From Acidimicrobiales bacterium (lineage in GTDB: Bacteria; Actinomycetota; Acidimicrobiia; Acidimicrobiales; DATDAH01): DNA of 64,000 bases. The DNA is taken from the NCBI GenBank assembly GCA_016794585.1, contig JAEUJM010000044.1, positions 186,001-250,000 on the forward strand, read 5' to 3'. How positions within the stretch are numbered: the first letter of the stretch is position 1; each line of letters begins with the position of its first letter. Below, one piece after another: positions 28,016 to 36,353 of this stretch. The position numbers were made by a program, and so were the translations under genes. The notes under the pieces are model-generated. The model was not told the origin of the DNA and searched no databases. It worked only from the letters and a program-made list of their open reading frames with translations.

Positions 28016-28780
28016 TCAGACGATGGTGACGGGCACCCCGAGGGGCAGGACGGGGACGAGCTGCTCGATGTCGGCGTTGTGCATGCGGATGCAGCCGTGG
28101 CTCACCTCGGTGCCGATGGAGGCGTCGTCGTTGGTGCCGTGGATGCCCAGTTGGCCGGGTCCGCCCGAGAAGCTCTCGAGCACCTCGGAGAACGCCGAGA
28201 GCCCGTAGGCGTAGGTGCCGTACACGCTGTCGGGGTCGGGGGGCTGGAGCAACGAGGTGGTGTAGTAGGTGCCGCCGGGGCTGGGGGTGTTGTCGGCGGC
28301 CACACCGACGGGCGCGTCGAGGATGATCTCGTCCCCCTGGAACACCTTGATGTTGAAGTCGGCGAGGGTGACAGTGATGTGGAAGTCGTGGGCCTGCAAG
28401 GTCACGTCGTCGCGCTCGATCCAGCCCGTGCTGCCGTTGGGTCGCTCGGGCAGCTCGACGTGGAGCCGGTCGCCCTGCTCGTCGAGGACGACGAAGGTGA
28501 GGGGCACGCCCGGGCCCTCGGGGGCGGTGACCTGGTGGGACGGTTCGGCGGCGTCGGCCGAGTCGTAGACGTCGACGCTCGACTCGGGCGTGGTGGCCAC
28601 GGTGGTGAGGTTCGGGTCCTCGGTCGTCGAGGTGGTGGCGCCGGCGCTGGCAGGCGGCCGATCGCCCGCGGACTCAGGGGCCTCGGCGCTGGCGCAGGCC
28701 GCCAGCAGGACGGTGGCGACGAGTGCGCCGGCGAGCACGCGCCCGAGGTGGCGGGGAGCCCGGCGGTGGGGGAGCGACAT
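28016..28780 (-). CDS. L,D-transpeptidase lipoprotein (YkuD domain)
   Basis: Cell-wall cross-linking enzyme, 254 residues, exported as a lipoprotein (VATVLLAACASAE). After a Ser/Thr/Pro-rich spacer and an SH3-like stretch (SVDVYDSADAAEP, then GWIERDDV), the YkuD domain has GQLGIHGTND and SHGCIRMHNADIEQL with catalytic C230. It would make 3-3 cross-links in peptidoglycan. The ATG at 28780 follows TACCAT (28789-28794) by eight bases, so it is likely leaderless. Envelope theme shared with murA nearby. Confidence 0.92.
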   Translation of the reverse strand: MSLPHRRAPRHLGRVLAGALVATVLLAACASAEAPESAGDRPPASAGATTSTTEDPNLTTVATTPESSVDVYDSADAAEPSHQVTAPEGPGVPLTFVVLDEQGDRLHVELPERPNGSTGWIERDDVTLQAHDFHITVTLADFNIKVFQGDEIILDAPVGVAADNTPSPGGTYYTTSLLQPPDPDSVYGTYAYGLSAFSEVLESFSGGPGQLGIHGTNDDASIGTEVSHGCIRMHNADIEQLVPVLPLGVPVTIV

Positions 28781-28854
28781 CGGCGGCGATGGTACCGGTC
28801 GTCGGTCGAGCGCCGGCCCCGGCCCGTCGTCACCTCTGACGTCGGGCGGTCGTG

Positions 28855-30405
28855 TCAGTACCCGCTGGCGTCGAGCTCGGGCGTGTCGACCTGGTCCTCG
28901 GGGTTGATCTCCTCGAGCTCGAGGTGGGCGGTCTCGGGGTAGGCCGTGATGATGAGGACGGCGAGGATGGCCGGCCCGATGGCGAGCAGGGCCATGGCCG
29001 GCCCGAAGGTGCCGAAGTGGTCCGACAGCGAGCCGGCGATGAGCAACCCGGCACTGCTGCCGATGACGCCGACGGCCGAGATGACGCCGTTGGTGCGGCC
29101 GCGGCTCGTCGTGGGGAACAGCTCGGGGCCGTAGACCCCCAGCGCCGGCACGGCGGCGGCACCCACGATCGAGCCGATCGCCGACGCGATCCAGATCCCC
29201 CAGCCGGTGGTGAGGTACATCACCACGGTGAGCCCGACGCCACCGGCCACGGCGATGGCCCCGACCTGGCGGCGGCCACGGAGGTCGGCGAGGTGCCCGC
29301 CGACGAGCACGCCGATGCCCCCGGGCGTGGCCGTGGCGAGCGTGAACAGCGAGATCTGGAGGGCCGAGAAGCCGTGCTCGGAGCGCAGGAACTCGTTCTG
29401 GAACTGCGACGCCGGGGCGGTGAAGATGGCCAGCAGGAAGCCCGACGCGGCCAGGAGCGCCACTCGCCGGGGGTGGGCCTTCGTCGGGGCGCGCTCGTGG
29501 GCGACCTCGTACCGGTGGCTCTCGGGGAGGTCCCGGCGGATGTACAGCGCGAGGACGATGCCGAGCACGGGGATGACGTACAGAGCCCGCCAGGCCGAGA
29601 CGCCGAGGTCGGCGAGCGGGAGGAACCAGACCGCCATGCCCGCCCCCAACGCGGCGGTCATGGCCAACACGCTGATGGCGTAGGCCCGGGAGCCGGCGGG
29701 CATCTCCTCGGCGGCCACCACGGCCACGAGCAGAGCGAGCGCGGTGGCGAAGCCGCGGGCCACGGTCTGCGTCGCGCCCAGCCACACGAGGTTGGGGGCG
29801 AGGGCGCCCACCATGGTGGCGGCGCAGCCGGCCACTGCGGAGAAGATGAGCATCCGCCGGCGCCCGCGCCGGTCGGCCAGTGCCATGACCGCGAGCGAGA
29901 AGACGACGCCGATGCGCACGGCGGCGAGGGCGCCGCCCTGGGCCCGGTCGTCGGCCCCGAACTCGTCGGCGGCGAAGGTGATGGTCTGGGTGATCAGGGT
30001 GCCCAGGTAGCCGCTGATCATCACGAGCGCGCAGAGCATGCTCAACACCGAGGCCTCGCGGGCGCCGAAGCGGTCGGGCGGCGCCCACCAGGGGGCCTTG
30101 GCGCCCGGGGGGCGGCGGTGGCGCAGCGTGCGCTTGACCAAGGGGTTGAACAGCACCTGCCAGGCCCCGATGGCCAGGGCGAAGTCGGTGGTCTCGGTGA
30201 GGACCACGGTGCCGTCCGCCTCGGTCGTCTCGTCGACGGCGCGGTGGTACACGGCGAACGGGCCCGACGCGGCCCGGTAGCCGCCGGCGGGGTCGGCCTC
30301 CTCGAGCACGAGGTCGTCGCGTGGGGTCAACACGCGGGCGCGCTCGGCGGGGTCGGCGTCGGCGCCGAAGCGGTGCACGGTCACGACCTGCTTGGGCGCC
30401 ACCAT
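28855..30405 (-). CDS. MFS transporter, sugar-porter-like
   Basis: Membrane carrier of 516 residues. About 110 N-terminal residues are cytosolic (MVAPKQVVTVHRFGADADPA onwards), then twelve membrane helices with the MFS loop motifs ALADRRGRRRMLIFSAVAG and GGHLADLRGRRQVGA after helices 2 and 8, and PETAHLELEEINPE at the end as in sugar/metabolite:H+ symporters. Substrate unknown. I chose ATG 30405; ATG 30426 upstream would add seven residues and overlap the murA start. It diverges from murA with only 19 bases between the two start codons. Confidence 0.82.
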   Translation of the reverse strand: MVAPKQVVTVHRFGADADPAERARVLTPRDDLVLEEADPAGGYRAASGPFAVYHRAVDETTEADGTVVLTETTDFALAIGAWQVLFNPLVKRTLRHRRPPGAKAPWWAPPDRFGAREASVLSMLCALVMISGYLGTLITQTITFAADEFGADDRAQGGALAAVRIGVVFSLAVMALADRRGRRRMLIFSAVAGCAATMVGALAPNLVWLGATQTVARGFATALALLVAVVAAEEMPAGSRAYAISVLAMTAALGAGMAVWFLPLADLGVSAWRALYVIPVLGIVLALYIRRDLPESHRYEVAHERAPTKAHPRRVALLAASGFLLAIFTAPASQFQNEFLRSEHGFSALQISLFTLATATPGGIGVLVGGHLADLRGRRQVGAIAVAGGVGLTVVMYLTTGWGIWIASAIGSIVGAAAVPALGVYGPELFPTTSRGRTNGVISAVGVIGSSAGLLIAGSLSDHFGTFGPAMALLAIGPAILAVLIITAYPETAHLELEEINPEDQVDTPELDASGY

Positions 30406-30412
30406 CGGAAAG

Positions 30413-30418
30413 TAGCGT
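30413..30418 (+). promoter_or_regulatory. -10 TAGCGT of murA
   Basis: TAGCGT ends six bases before the murA ATG. The opposite strand of the same few bases offers GCTACT/TACTTT for the divergent MFS gene, so the two promoters appear to overlap. Confidence 0.5.
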
Positions 30419-30424
30419 GGGGGC

Positions 30425-31672
30425 ATGCGCCTCGTGGTCCGCCCGAGCGGCCCGCTCTCCGGGGTCGTCCCCATCAGCGGGGCGAAGAACTCCGTCCTCA
30501 AGATCATGGCGGCCACGACGCTGGCCTCCGGGCGCTTCACCCTGCGCAACGTGCCGGCCATCGCCGACGTGGCGTGGACGGGTGAGCTGCTCACCGAGAT
30601 GGGCATGACCGTGCGCCACGAGGGCGACGTCCTGACCATCGACTCGCCCCCCGACCTGATCCCCGAGGCCCCGTACGAGTTGGTCGAGCGCATGCGGGCG
30701 TCGATCGTCGTGCTCGGGCCGCTGCTGGCCCGGTTCGGGCACGCCCGGGTGGCACTCCCGGGCGGCGACGACTTCGGCCCCCGCCCCATCGACATGCACC
30801 TCCGCGCGCTCGAGGCGCTCGGGGCCGAGTTCACGATGGCCCACGGCTACGTGGAGGGTCGCGCCGACCGGCTCCTCGGCACCCGCATCCTGCTCGACTT
30901 CCCGAGCGTGGGGGCCACCGAGAACGCCTTGATGGCGGCGGTGCTGGCCAAGGGCACGACCATCATCGACAATGCCGCGCGCGAGCCCGAGATCGCCGAC
31001 CTCGCCGCGTGCCTCAACCGCATGGGCGCCCAGATCATCGGGGCCGGCACCTCCACCATCGCCATCGAGGGCGTCGAGGAGCTGGTGCCGGTCGAGCACA
31101 CCATCGTCCCGGACCGGATCGAGGCCGCCACCTACCTCGCCGCCGTCGGCGTGGCGGGCGGCGAGATCACCCTCGAGGGCGCTCGCCCCGACCACATGAC
31201 GATGCTGATCCAGAAGCTGGGCGAGATGGGCATGCGCATCTCGCCCGACCCCGACGGGATCTGGGCGCTGCGCCGCGATCGCCTGCGGTCGGTCGACGTC
31301 TCCACCCTGCCGTACCCGGGCCTGGCCACCGATTACAAGCCGTTCCTGGTGGTCCTCCTCGCCTTCGCCGACGGGGTGGGGATCGTCACCGAGAACCTCT
31401 TCTCGGGCCGCTTCCGCTACGTCGACGAGCTCGTGCGCATGGGCGCCGACATCCGCACCGAGAGCCACCACGCCGTGGTGCGCGGCCTCGACCGGCTGTC
31501 CGGTGCGCCGGTGCGGGCGCCCGACATCCGGGCCGGCGCCGCGCTGGCCATCGCCGGCCTCGGCGCCGAGGGCGAGACCGTCGTGGCCGGCGCCGAGCAC
31601 ATCGACCGGGGCTACGAGCGCTTCGTCGAGAAGCTCCGTGCCATCGGCGCCGACATCGAGGCGGTCCCCTGA
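30425..31672 (+). CDS. murA: UDP-N-acetylglucosamine 1-carboxyvinyltransferase with Asp at the Cys115 position
   Basis: First committed enzyme of peptidoglycan synthesis, adding enolpyruvate to UDP-GlcNAc, 415 residues. N-terminal GPLSGVVPISGAKNSVLKIM and GATENALMAAVLAKG are MurA signatures. The active-site loop reads LPGGDDFGPRPIDMH: D115 replaces the cysteine that fosfomycin alkylates (E. coli LPGGCTIGARP). The same exchange in Mycobacterium tuberculosis and Chlamydia keeps activity and gives fosfomycin resistance, so intrinsic resistance is predicted. C-terminal KLRAIGADIE is typical. Leaderless ATG. Confidence 0.96.
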   Translation: MRLVVRPSGPLSGVVPISGAKNSVLKIMAATTLASGRFTLRNVPAIADVAWTGELLTEMGMTVRHEGDVLTIDSPPDLIPEAPYELVERMRASIVVLGPLLARFGHARVALPGGDDFGPRPIDMHLRALEALGAEFTMAHGYVEGRADRLLGTRILLDFPSVGATENALMAAVLAKGTTIIDNAAREPEIADLAACLNRMGAQIIGAGTSTIAIEGVEELVPVEHTIVPDRIEAATYLAAVGVAGGEITLEGARPDHMTMLIQKLGEMGMRISPDPDGIWALRRDRLRSVDVSTLPYPGLATDYKPFLVVLLAFADGVGIVTENLFSGRFRYVDELVRMGADIRTESHHAVVRGLDRLSGAPVRAPDIRAGAALAIAGLGAEGETVVAGAEHIDRGYERFVEKLRAIGADIEAVP

Positions 31673-31707
31673 TCTCGTCGCGGTGATCGCGTAGTAGCTT
31701 CGCCTCG

Positions 31708-32790
31708 GTGTCCACCCCCTCCGTGCGCCGGACCTTCCTCGACGACGAGCGCCAGGAGCAGTTCGCCCGGGACGGGTACGTCGTCATGCCGCTGCTCACC
31801 GAGGACGACATCGCGTACTTCGAGCAGCTGATCGACGAGCTGTACTCGCAGCCGGAGGAGTACTTCTACACCTCCGCGGAGAACTTCTACACCTCGGCGC
31901 AGAACCGGCCGGCGGATCCCAACTTCCTCAAGGTGCACGAGGCCGTGGTCGAGCGCTTCCAGGCGCGGATCGACGAGGTCTTCGACCGACACCTCATTCG
32001 GCACGGCTACGTGATGTCCAAGCCGCCGCACAGCGTGCTCGGCGTCCCACTGCACCAGGACGAGGCCTTCGTGAACGAGCCCGAGGTCCGCGGGGTCCTG
32101 ATCTGGTGCCCGCTGGTGGACACCACGCTCGAGAACGGTTGGCTCAACGTGCTCCCGGGCTCGCACCGACTGTTGGAGATCGACCGCCCGACCGGTCATC
32201 CCCCTTGGCCGTTCCGCCCGGTCGAGGACCGGCTGTACAACCACCTCGTGCCCCTCGAGGTGCGGGCCGGGGACGTGGTCGCCTACGACGGCGCCCTCAT
32301 CCACGCCTCACCGCCCAACCGCTCGGATGCCGTCCGCCCCGTCGTCGGCATCGGCCTCACGCCCGCGGAGGTCCAGCTGCACTGCGACTTCTACGTCGAG
32401 GAAGAGGACCGGGTGGACCGCTACTACGTCACCCCGGAGTTCTACATCCGCCACGAGCTCGGCGTGCAGCCGACCGCGATGTACGAGCGGGTCGAGCCTC
32501 GTGCCTGGGACCCACCCACCGTCACCGAGGCCGACATCGACGGTTGGTACGGGCCCGACCCCGGGCGCTCCCCGGAGTGGGAGCCCTTCATGACGCCCGA
32601 CTGGGACCCGTCCCACCGCGAGCAGTTCACCCCTCCTGACGAGTCCTCCGCGGCCGTTGGCGACCCGCTGGCCGACAACGCCGATGCGGAGCCGGTCGAG
32701 TCGGCCCCTGCGCCGGGCCCGACCAGTGCCTACCGACGGGCCCGACGCCTCGCCGGGCGGGTGAAGCGCCGGGTCACCGGGGCGCACTGA
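31708..32790 (+). CDS. phytanoyl-CoA dioxygenase (PhyH) family oxygenase
   Basis: Fe(II)/2-oxoglutarate-dependent oxygenase of 360 residues. The iron triad is visible as H116-Q-D118 (GVPLHQDEAF) and H199 (ALIHASPP), with double-stranded beta-helix context NGWLNVLPGSHRLLEID. It has an unusual tandem repeat, FYTSAEN-FYTSAQN, near residue 52. The last 60 residues are acidic then basic and look disordered. Substrate unknown; relatives hydroxylate lipids, natural products or ectoine. Leaderless GTG, seven bases after TAGCTT (31695-31700). Confidence 0.82.
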   Translation: MSTPSVRRTFLDDERQEQFARDGYVVMPLLTEDDIAYFEQLIDELYSQPEEYFYTSAENFYTSAQNRPADPNFLKVHEAVVERFQARIDEVFDRHLIRHGYVMSKPPHSVLGVPLHQDEAFVNEPEVRGVLIWCPLVDTTLENGWLNVLPGSHRLLEIDRPTGHPPWPFRPVEDRLYNHLVPLEVRAGDVVAYDGALIHASPPNRSDAVRPVVGIGLTPAEVQLHCDFYVEEEDRVDRYYVTPEFYIRHELGVQPTAMYERVEPRAWDPPTVTEADIDGWYGPDPGRSPEWEPFMTPDWDPSHREQFTPPDESSAAVGDPLADNADAEPVESAPAPGPTSAYRRARRLAGRVKRRVTGAH

Positions 32791-32805
32791 GGCCGTCGGG
32801 GCGAC

Positions 32806-32964
32806 TCAGTCCGCGTCGGGTGCGGTGGCGTCCCGCTCCGCCTGGAGGCGGGCGGCGCGGCGGTTGGCCATCCAGAGGATCCAGGCGAACAGGGCGATGG
32901 GGACGGCCACCACGAGCGCCTCGTCCCAGCCGCCCTGGTGCGCCAGGATCGTCGCCTCCATCAC
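32806..32964 (-). CDS. small single-span membrane protein
   Basis: Not recognised. 52 residues: a short N-terminus (MMEATILAHQGGWDEA), one membrane helix (LVVAVPIALFAWILWMANRR) and a charged cytosolic tail. The start is supported by TACGCT at 32971-32976, exactly six bases before GTG 32964; ATG 32961 is the next codon. Convergent with the PhyH gene and divergent from the NifU-type gene. Confidence 0.6.
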   Translation of the reverse strand: MMEATILAHQGGWDEALVVAVPIALFAWILWMANRRAARLQAERDATAPDAD

Positions 32965-33056
32965 CCGGCGAGCGTAGGCGGGCGCCCGCCGCGTTCCCGA
33001 CCTGGCGCCGACGGGAACACGCTCGCCCGCTTCGGGGTTTGCACGGCCATGACCGG

Positions 33057-33062
33057 TAGAAT
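33057..33062 (+). promoter_or_regulatory. -10 TAGAAT of the NifU-type gene
   Basis: TAGAAT ends seven bases before GTG 33070. It includes the A of an in-frame ATG at 33061, which argues that 33070 rather than 33061 or 33049 is the start. Confidence 0.5.
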
Positions 33063-33069
33063 GGCCACC

Positions 33070-33369
33070 GTGGACGACCAGGCGACCGTCGAGCGCGACG
33101 GCGACACCGACAGCGACATCGACGACCGCCTCCGCGCCACCATCGAGGCCATCCGCCCCGCGGTGCAGGCCGACGGCGGCGACATCTTCTTCCACGGGAT
33201 CGACGACCGCGGGGTGGTCACCGTCGAGCTGGTGGGGGCGTGCGTGAGCTGCCCGGCGTCGACCCTGACTCTCAAGGCGGGCGTCGAGCGCATCTTGAAG
33301 GACCGGGTGCCCGGGGTGACGAGCGTGATCAGCCTCGGCGAGAACGACGAGACCGTCGTCTCGCTGTAA
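33070..33369 (+). CDS. NifU C-terminal-domain Fe-S scaffold
   Basis: Iron-sulfur cluster scaffold or carrier, 99 residues consisting only of the NifU C-terminal domain: RATIEAIRPAVQADGGDIFF, VVTVELVGACVSCPASTLTL with the cluster-binding CxxC, and a C-terminal helix VERILKDRVPGVTSV. The first 20 residues are acidic. The complementary Nfu N-terminal domain is a separate gene at 43064, and a cysteine desulfurase is at 56032. Leaderless GTG start supported by TAGAAT. Confidence 0.85.
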   Translation: MDDQATVERDGDTDSDIDDRLRATIEAIRPAVQADGGDIFFHGIDDRGVVTVELVGACVSCPASTLTLKAGVERILKDRVPGVTSVISLGENDETVVSL

Positions 33370-33378
33370 CGCCCTCGT

Positions 33379-33397
33379 GGAGCGCTCTCTGCGCTCC
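33379..33397. terminator. hairpin between convergent genes
   Basis: GGAGCGC (33379-33385) and GCGCTCC (33391-33397) with a five-base loop lie between the NifU-type gene and the convergent secreted-protein gene, so it could serve both directions. No U-tract. Confidence 0.45.
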
Positions 33398-33411
33398 GTT
33401 CGCTCCGGTGG

Positions 33412-33969
33412 TCAGGAGCGCTTGACCACGATGCGGGCCACGTCGACCGGGTCGTCCGGTCCCTTGGCGTTGATGCGCACCGACAGGTCGCAGGTGAGCT
33501 TCGCCCCCGCCGGCGCGCCCGGCTTGATCTTGATCAGGACCCGGTAGGTCTCGCTCTGGCCGGGGTTGCGCCCCACGGCGAGCGCCCCGTTCACGATGGT
33601 GTCGGTGATGTTGATGTCGGGCACGAGCGGGTCGTTGTCGATCACGAAGTACTTGACGGTGAAGTTGGCGTTGCCGGCGCAGCCCTGGGGGGTGAGGAAC
33701 TGCACCGCATCGGAGTCGTTCTGCATCCGGAACCGGTAGGCGAGCGTGGCGCCGGCGGGCGCCGACCGTCGGCGGGTCTGACCGCTGGCGGTGGTGTTGT
33801 AGACGTTGTTGCCGATCGTGTCGGAGTTGTCCGGCAACCGGGTCATCGCGTCCGGCTGCACGACCCCGGCCTCGGGCTCCGCGGCGCCGACGGGGGTCGC
33901 TCCCGCGAGCAGCGCGAGGACGAGCCCTGCGCCCACCACCCACCGCCGCACCACACCGCTCGTCGCCAT
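33412..33969 (-). CDS. secreted protein of unknown function
   Basis: 185 residues. A Sec signal peptide (RRWVVGAGLVLALLAGATPVGAA is its hydrophobic region, too long to be a membrane anchor after cleavage) precedes a beta-rich domain with IGNNVYNTTASGQTRRR, ATLAYRFRMQNDSDAVQFL, and two cysteines about 63 residues apart that may pair. It resembles extracellular Ig-like or DUF11-like domains only in outline. The ATG at 33969 has GAGGAGG upstream, so it is not leaderless. No operon partner. Confidence 0.7.
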   Translation of the reverse strand: MATSGVVRRWVVGAGLVLALLAGATPVGAAEPEAGVVQPDAMTRLPDNSDTIGNNVYNTTASGQTRRRSAPAGATLAYRFRMQNDSDAVQFLTPQGCAGNANFTVKYFVIDNDPLVPDINITDTIVNGALAVGRNPGQSETYRVLIKIKPGAPAGAKLTCDLSVRINAKGPDDPVDVARIVVKRS

Positions 33970-34097
33970 CGCCGCCCCTCCTCGTCGCCGTCGGCGGCGA
34001 TGCTAGGGGACGGTGGGGCGCCGCGCTCTGCCGCGGGCACGGGTTCCGGCGACGGACTGGCGGCTGGCCGGCGTGGCCCGCCTACCCTCGGGGCCGC

Positions 34098-35045
34098 ATG
34101 AGGAACGACCCGAACGCCCTCGTGGCCAGCGCCCGCGAGGGCAACCGCACCGCGCTGGCCCGTCTGCTCTCCCTCGTGGAACGCGGCGGCGCCGCGGCGC
34201 GTGAGGTCGGCCGCCTGACCCACCCCCTGGGTGGGTCCGCTCGCACCATCGGCCTCACCGGAGCGCCGGGTGCCGGCAAGTCCACCCTGACGAGCGCCCT
34301 CGTCGGTGCCATCCGGGCCGACGGGCTGGACGTCGCCGTCCTCGCCATCGACCCGTCGTCACCGTTCTCCGGCGGCGCGATCCTCGGCGACCGTGTGCGC
34401 ATGGGCGAGCACGCCCTCGACGACGGGGTGTTCATCCGCTCGATGGCCACCCGGGGCCACCTCGGGGGCCTGGCCCTCGCCACCCCCGAGGCCATCCGGG
34501 TGCTCGACGCCACGGGTCACGAGCGCATCCTCGTGGAGACCGTCGGCGTGGGCCAGGTGGAGGTCGAGGTGGCCTCGTCGGCCGACAGCACGGTCGTGGT
34601 GGTGAACCCGGGTTGGGGTGACGAGGTGCAGGCGGCCAAGGCCGGCCTGCTCGAGATCGCCGACGTGTTCGTCGTGAACAAGGCCGACCGCCCCGGCGCC
34701 GCCGACACCCGCCGGGACCTCGAGCAGATGCTCGAGCTCTCCGCGGCCAAGGACGGCTGGCGCCCGCCCATCATCGAGACCGTGGCGCGCGACGGCGTCG
34801 GGGTCGACGAGCTGTGGTCCGCCCTGGCCGACCACGAGGCCCACCTCGAGTCGTCGGGCCAACTGGAGCGGCGCCGGGCCGACCGCCTCGACCGGGAGCT
34901 GCGGGCCATCGTGGCCGAGCGCCTCCACGAGCGGGCCCTGGCCCTCTGCACCGGCGACGAGTGGGAGCGCCTCCACGACGACGTCCTCGCCCGCCGCGTC
35001 GACCCCTGGTCCGCCTCCGACGAGCTGCTCGACGCCGCGCGTTAG
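34098..35045 (+). CDS. meaB: MeaB/ArgK-type G3E GTPase, chaperone of B12-dependent mutases
   Basis: GTPase of 315 residues that protects and loads adenosylcobalamin-dependent acyl-CoA mutases. P-loop GAPGAGKSTL, switch region AILGDRVRM, DPSSPFSGG, VETVGVGQVEVEV and specificity motif NKAD are all present, with a C-terminal helical dimer arm (RRRADRLDRELRAIV). It most likely serves the mutase encoded at 23901. ATG start nine bases after TACCCT (34083-34088). Its TAG stop overlaps the -10 of the next gene. Confidence 0.92.
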   Translation: MRNDPNALVASAREGNRTALARLLSLVERGGAAAREVGRLTHPLGGSARTIGLTGAPGAGKSTLTSALVGAIRADGLDVAVLAIDPSSPFSGGAILGDRVRMGEHALDDGVFIRSMATRGHLGGLALATPEAIRVLDATGHERILVETVGVGQVEVEVASSADSTVVVVNPGWGDEVQAAKAGLLEIADVFVVNKADRPGAADTRRDLEQMLELSAAKDGWRPPIIETVARDGVGVDELWSALADHEAHLESSGQLERRRADRLDRELRAIVAERLHERALALCTGDEWERLHDDVLARRVDPWSASDELLDAAR

Positions 35046-35056
35046 GGTCGCCGCCC

Positions 35057-35803
35057 ATGGATGGCGCACTGGTCCGGGTCGAGCGGCGAGACGACGGGGT
35101 GGCGGTGGTCACCCTCGACAACCCCAAGGTGAACGCGCTCAGCCAGGAGCTCCTGAACGAGCTCGGCGAGGTGTTCGCGGCGCTGGGTGACGACCTGCCC
35201 GGCGCCGTGGTCGTGACCGGCGGCGAGCGCCTGTTCGCGGCCGGCGCCGACGTCACCCAGTTCTCGGCCGATCGGGCCGCCGACATCGCCGCCACCTTCC
35301 ACAGGGTGCTCGACGCCGTGGCCGCCTTCCCCCGCCCGACCATCGCCGCCATCAGCGGCTACGCCCTGGGCGGCGGCTGCGAGCTGGCCATGGCCTGCGA
35401 CTTCCGCATCGCCTCGGAGAAGGCCGTGTTCGGCCAGCCCGAGATCCTGCTCGGCATCATCCCCGGGGGTGGCGGCACCCAGCGCTTGCCCCGCCTCGTC
35501 GGCGCCTCCAGGGCCAAGGACCTCATCTTCACCGGCCGCCAGGTCACCTCCGAGGAGGCGCTGTTCATCGGCCTCGCCGACGAAGTGGTCGCCCCCGAGG
35601 ACCTCCACGACCGCGCCCTCGCTTTCGCCGCCGAGCTCGCCGCCGGCCCCGTCCAGGCCATCGCGCTGGCGAAGGCCGCGATCGACGGCACGACGACGGA
35701 ACAGCAAGCCTTCACCGACGTCTTCCAGACCGACGACGCGAGCATCGGCGTGCAGTCCTTCCTGGAACACGGCCCCGGAAAAGCGACCTTCACGGGGCGC
35801 TGA
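35057..35803 (+). CDS. enoyl-CoA hydratase/isomerase family protein
   Basis: Crotonase-fold enzyme, 248 residues. The oxyanion-hole segments are AGADVTQFS near residue 63 and ISGYALGGGCELAMACDFRI near residue 98, and the catalytic Glu region is FGQPEILLGIIPGGGGTQRL. Sequence fits a short-chain enoyl-CoA hydratase of beta-oxidation. The -10 TAGGGT (35043-35048) uses the stop codon of meaB, and ATG follows eight bases later. Convergent hairpin TGAGCG/CGCTCA at its stop. Confidence 0.9.
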   Translation: MDGALVRVERRDDGVAVVTLDNPKVNALSQELLNELGEVFAALGDDLPGAVVVTGGERLFAAGADVTQFSADRAADIAATFHRVLDAVAAFPRPTIAAISGYALGGGCELAMACDFRIASEKAVFGQPEILLGIIPGGGGTQRLPRLVGASRAKDLIFTGRQVTSEEALFIGLADEVVAPEDLHDRALAFAAELAAGPVQAIALAKAAIDGTTTEQQAFTDVFQTDDASIGVQSFLEHGPGKATFTGR

Positions 35804-35815
35804 GCGGAGCGCTCA
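35801..35815. terminator. short hairpin at convergent stops
   Basis: TGAGCG, three bases, CGCTCA overlaps the stop codons of the enoyl-CoA hydratase and the convergent small membrane protein. Six-bp stem, no U-tract. Confidence 0.35.
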
Positions 35816-36061
35816 ATCCGAAGGAGCGGAGGGAGCGTTGCGCCGCCACGTCCGGTATTGCCAGTACGCAAAGGCCAAGAGGAAGGGAAAGGCGAGCAGA
35901 GCGACCAGTGCAGCCTGAGCACTACCCCAGACGAGCGCGAGCACCAGCCAGACGATCACTATCGCGAGGGGTGGGGTCCACCACCACCGCACGGGCCCTC
36001 GAGACCACCAACGAACACGCGGCCACTCCTCGAACGGAGGAACCACTGTCGACGGGGTCAT
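35813..36061 (-). CDS. small two-helix membrane protein
   Basis: Not recognised. 82 residues, Trp/Pro-rich N-terminus (EEWPRVRWWSRGPVRWWWTP), then two close membrane helices (LAIVIVWLVLALVWGSA and ALVALLAFPFLLAFAYW) and a basic tail. ATG 36061 has GGTGGAGG about ten bases upstream. A TATCGT -10 near 36086-36091 would give a leader of about 18 bases. The longer in-frame TTG start at 36082 is less likely. Confidence 0.6.
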   Translation of the reverse strand: MTPSTVVPPFEEWPRVRWWSRGPVRWWWTPPLAIVIVWLVLALVWGSAQAALVALLAFPFLLAFAYWQYRTWRRNAPSAPSD

Positions 36062-36353
36062 CTGCGGACGGCCTCCACCCAACGAACGATAGGGCGGCTA
36101 CCCCCCTGCAAGGAGGAAGATGTGTCGCCCGGGACGGCGCTCCGATCGAAGTGCGAGAGGACGAGACCCTCGCCGCGGCGGGGGTTTGCGGGTGGGGCGA
36201 TGGACGCGAGGTCAGTCAGCCCCGGGGGGTGACGCCGGAACGGCTTCGGGCCACGCGCAGCGAGGAACGAGCGAGCATGGCCCGAAACGGAATCCGGCGG
36301 CAGGACCCGCCGGGGCGGGCCAAGGGAGAGCGGCCGTCAAGGGTGGGGGATGG
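36062..36353. other. 292-base intergenic region with an imperfect inverted repeat
   Basis: Lies between the end of the MBOAT gene and the start of the small membrane protein, both on the minus strand. It holds an inverted repeat with 12-base arms and one mismatch, TTCGGGCCACGC (36245-36256) and GCATGGCCCGAA (36275-36286), a plausible terminator for the MBOAT message. I found no convincing ORF, tRNA or known structured RNA in the rest. Confidence 0.45.

Noticed and set aside
28781-31600. Very long minus-strand frame continuing upstream of the L,D-transpeptidase through the MFS and murA genes
   Set aside because: Only the last 254 codons encode a recognisable protein. The rest is antisense or out of frame to MFS and murA and rich in Arg/Gly/Pro.
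36062-36353. Candidate structured RNA (RNase P, tmRNA, 6S-like)
   Set aside because: None of the conserved core sequences was recognised. Only an imperfect inverted repeat is supported.
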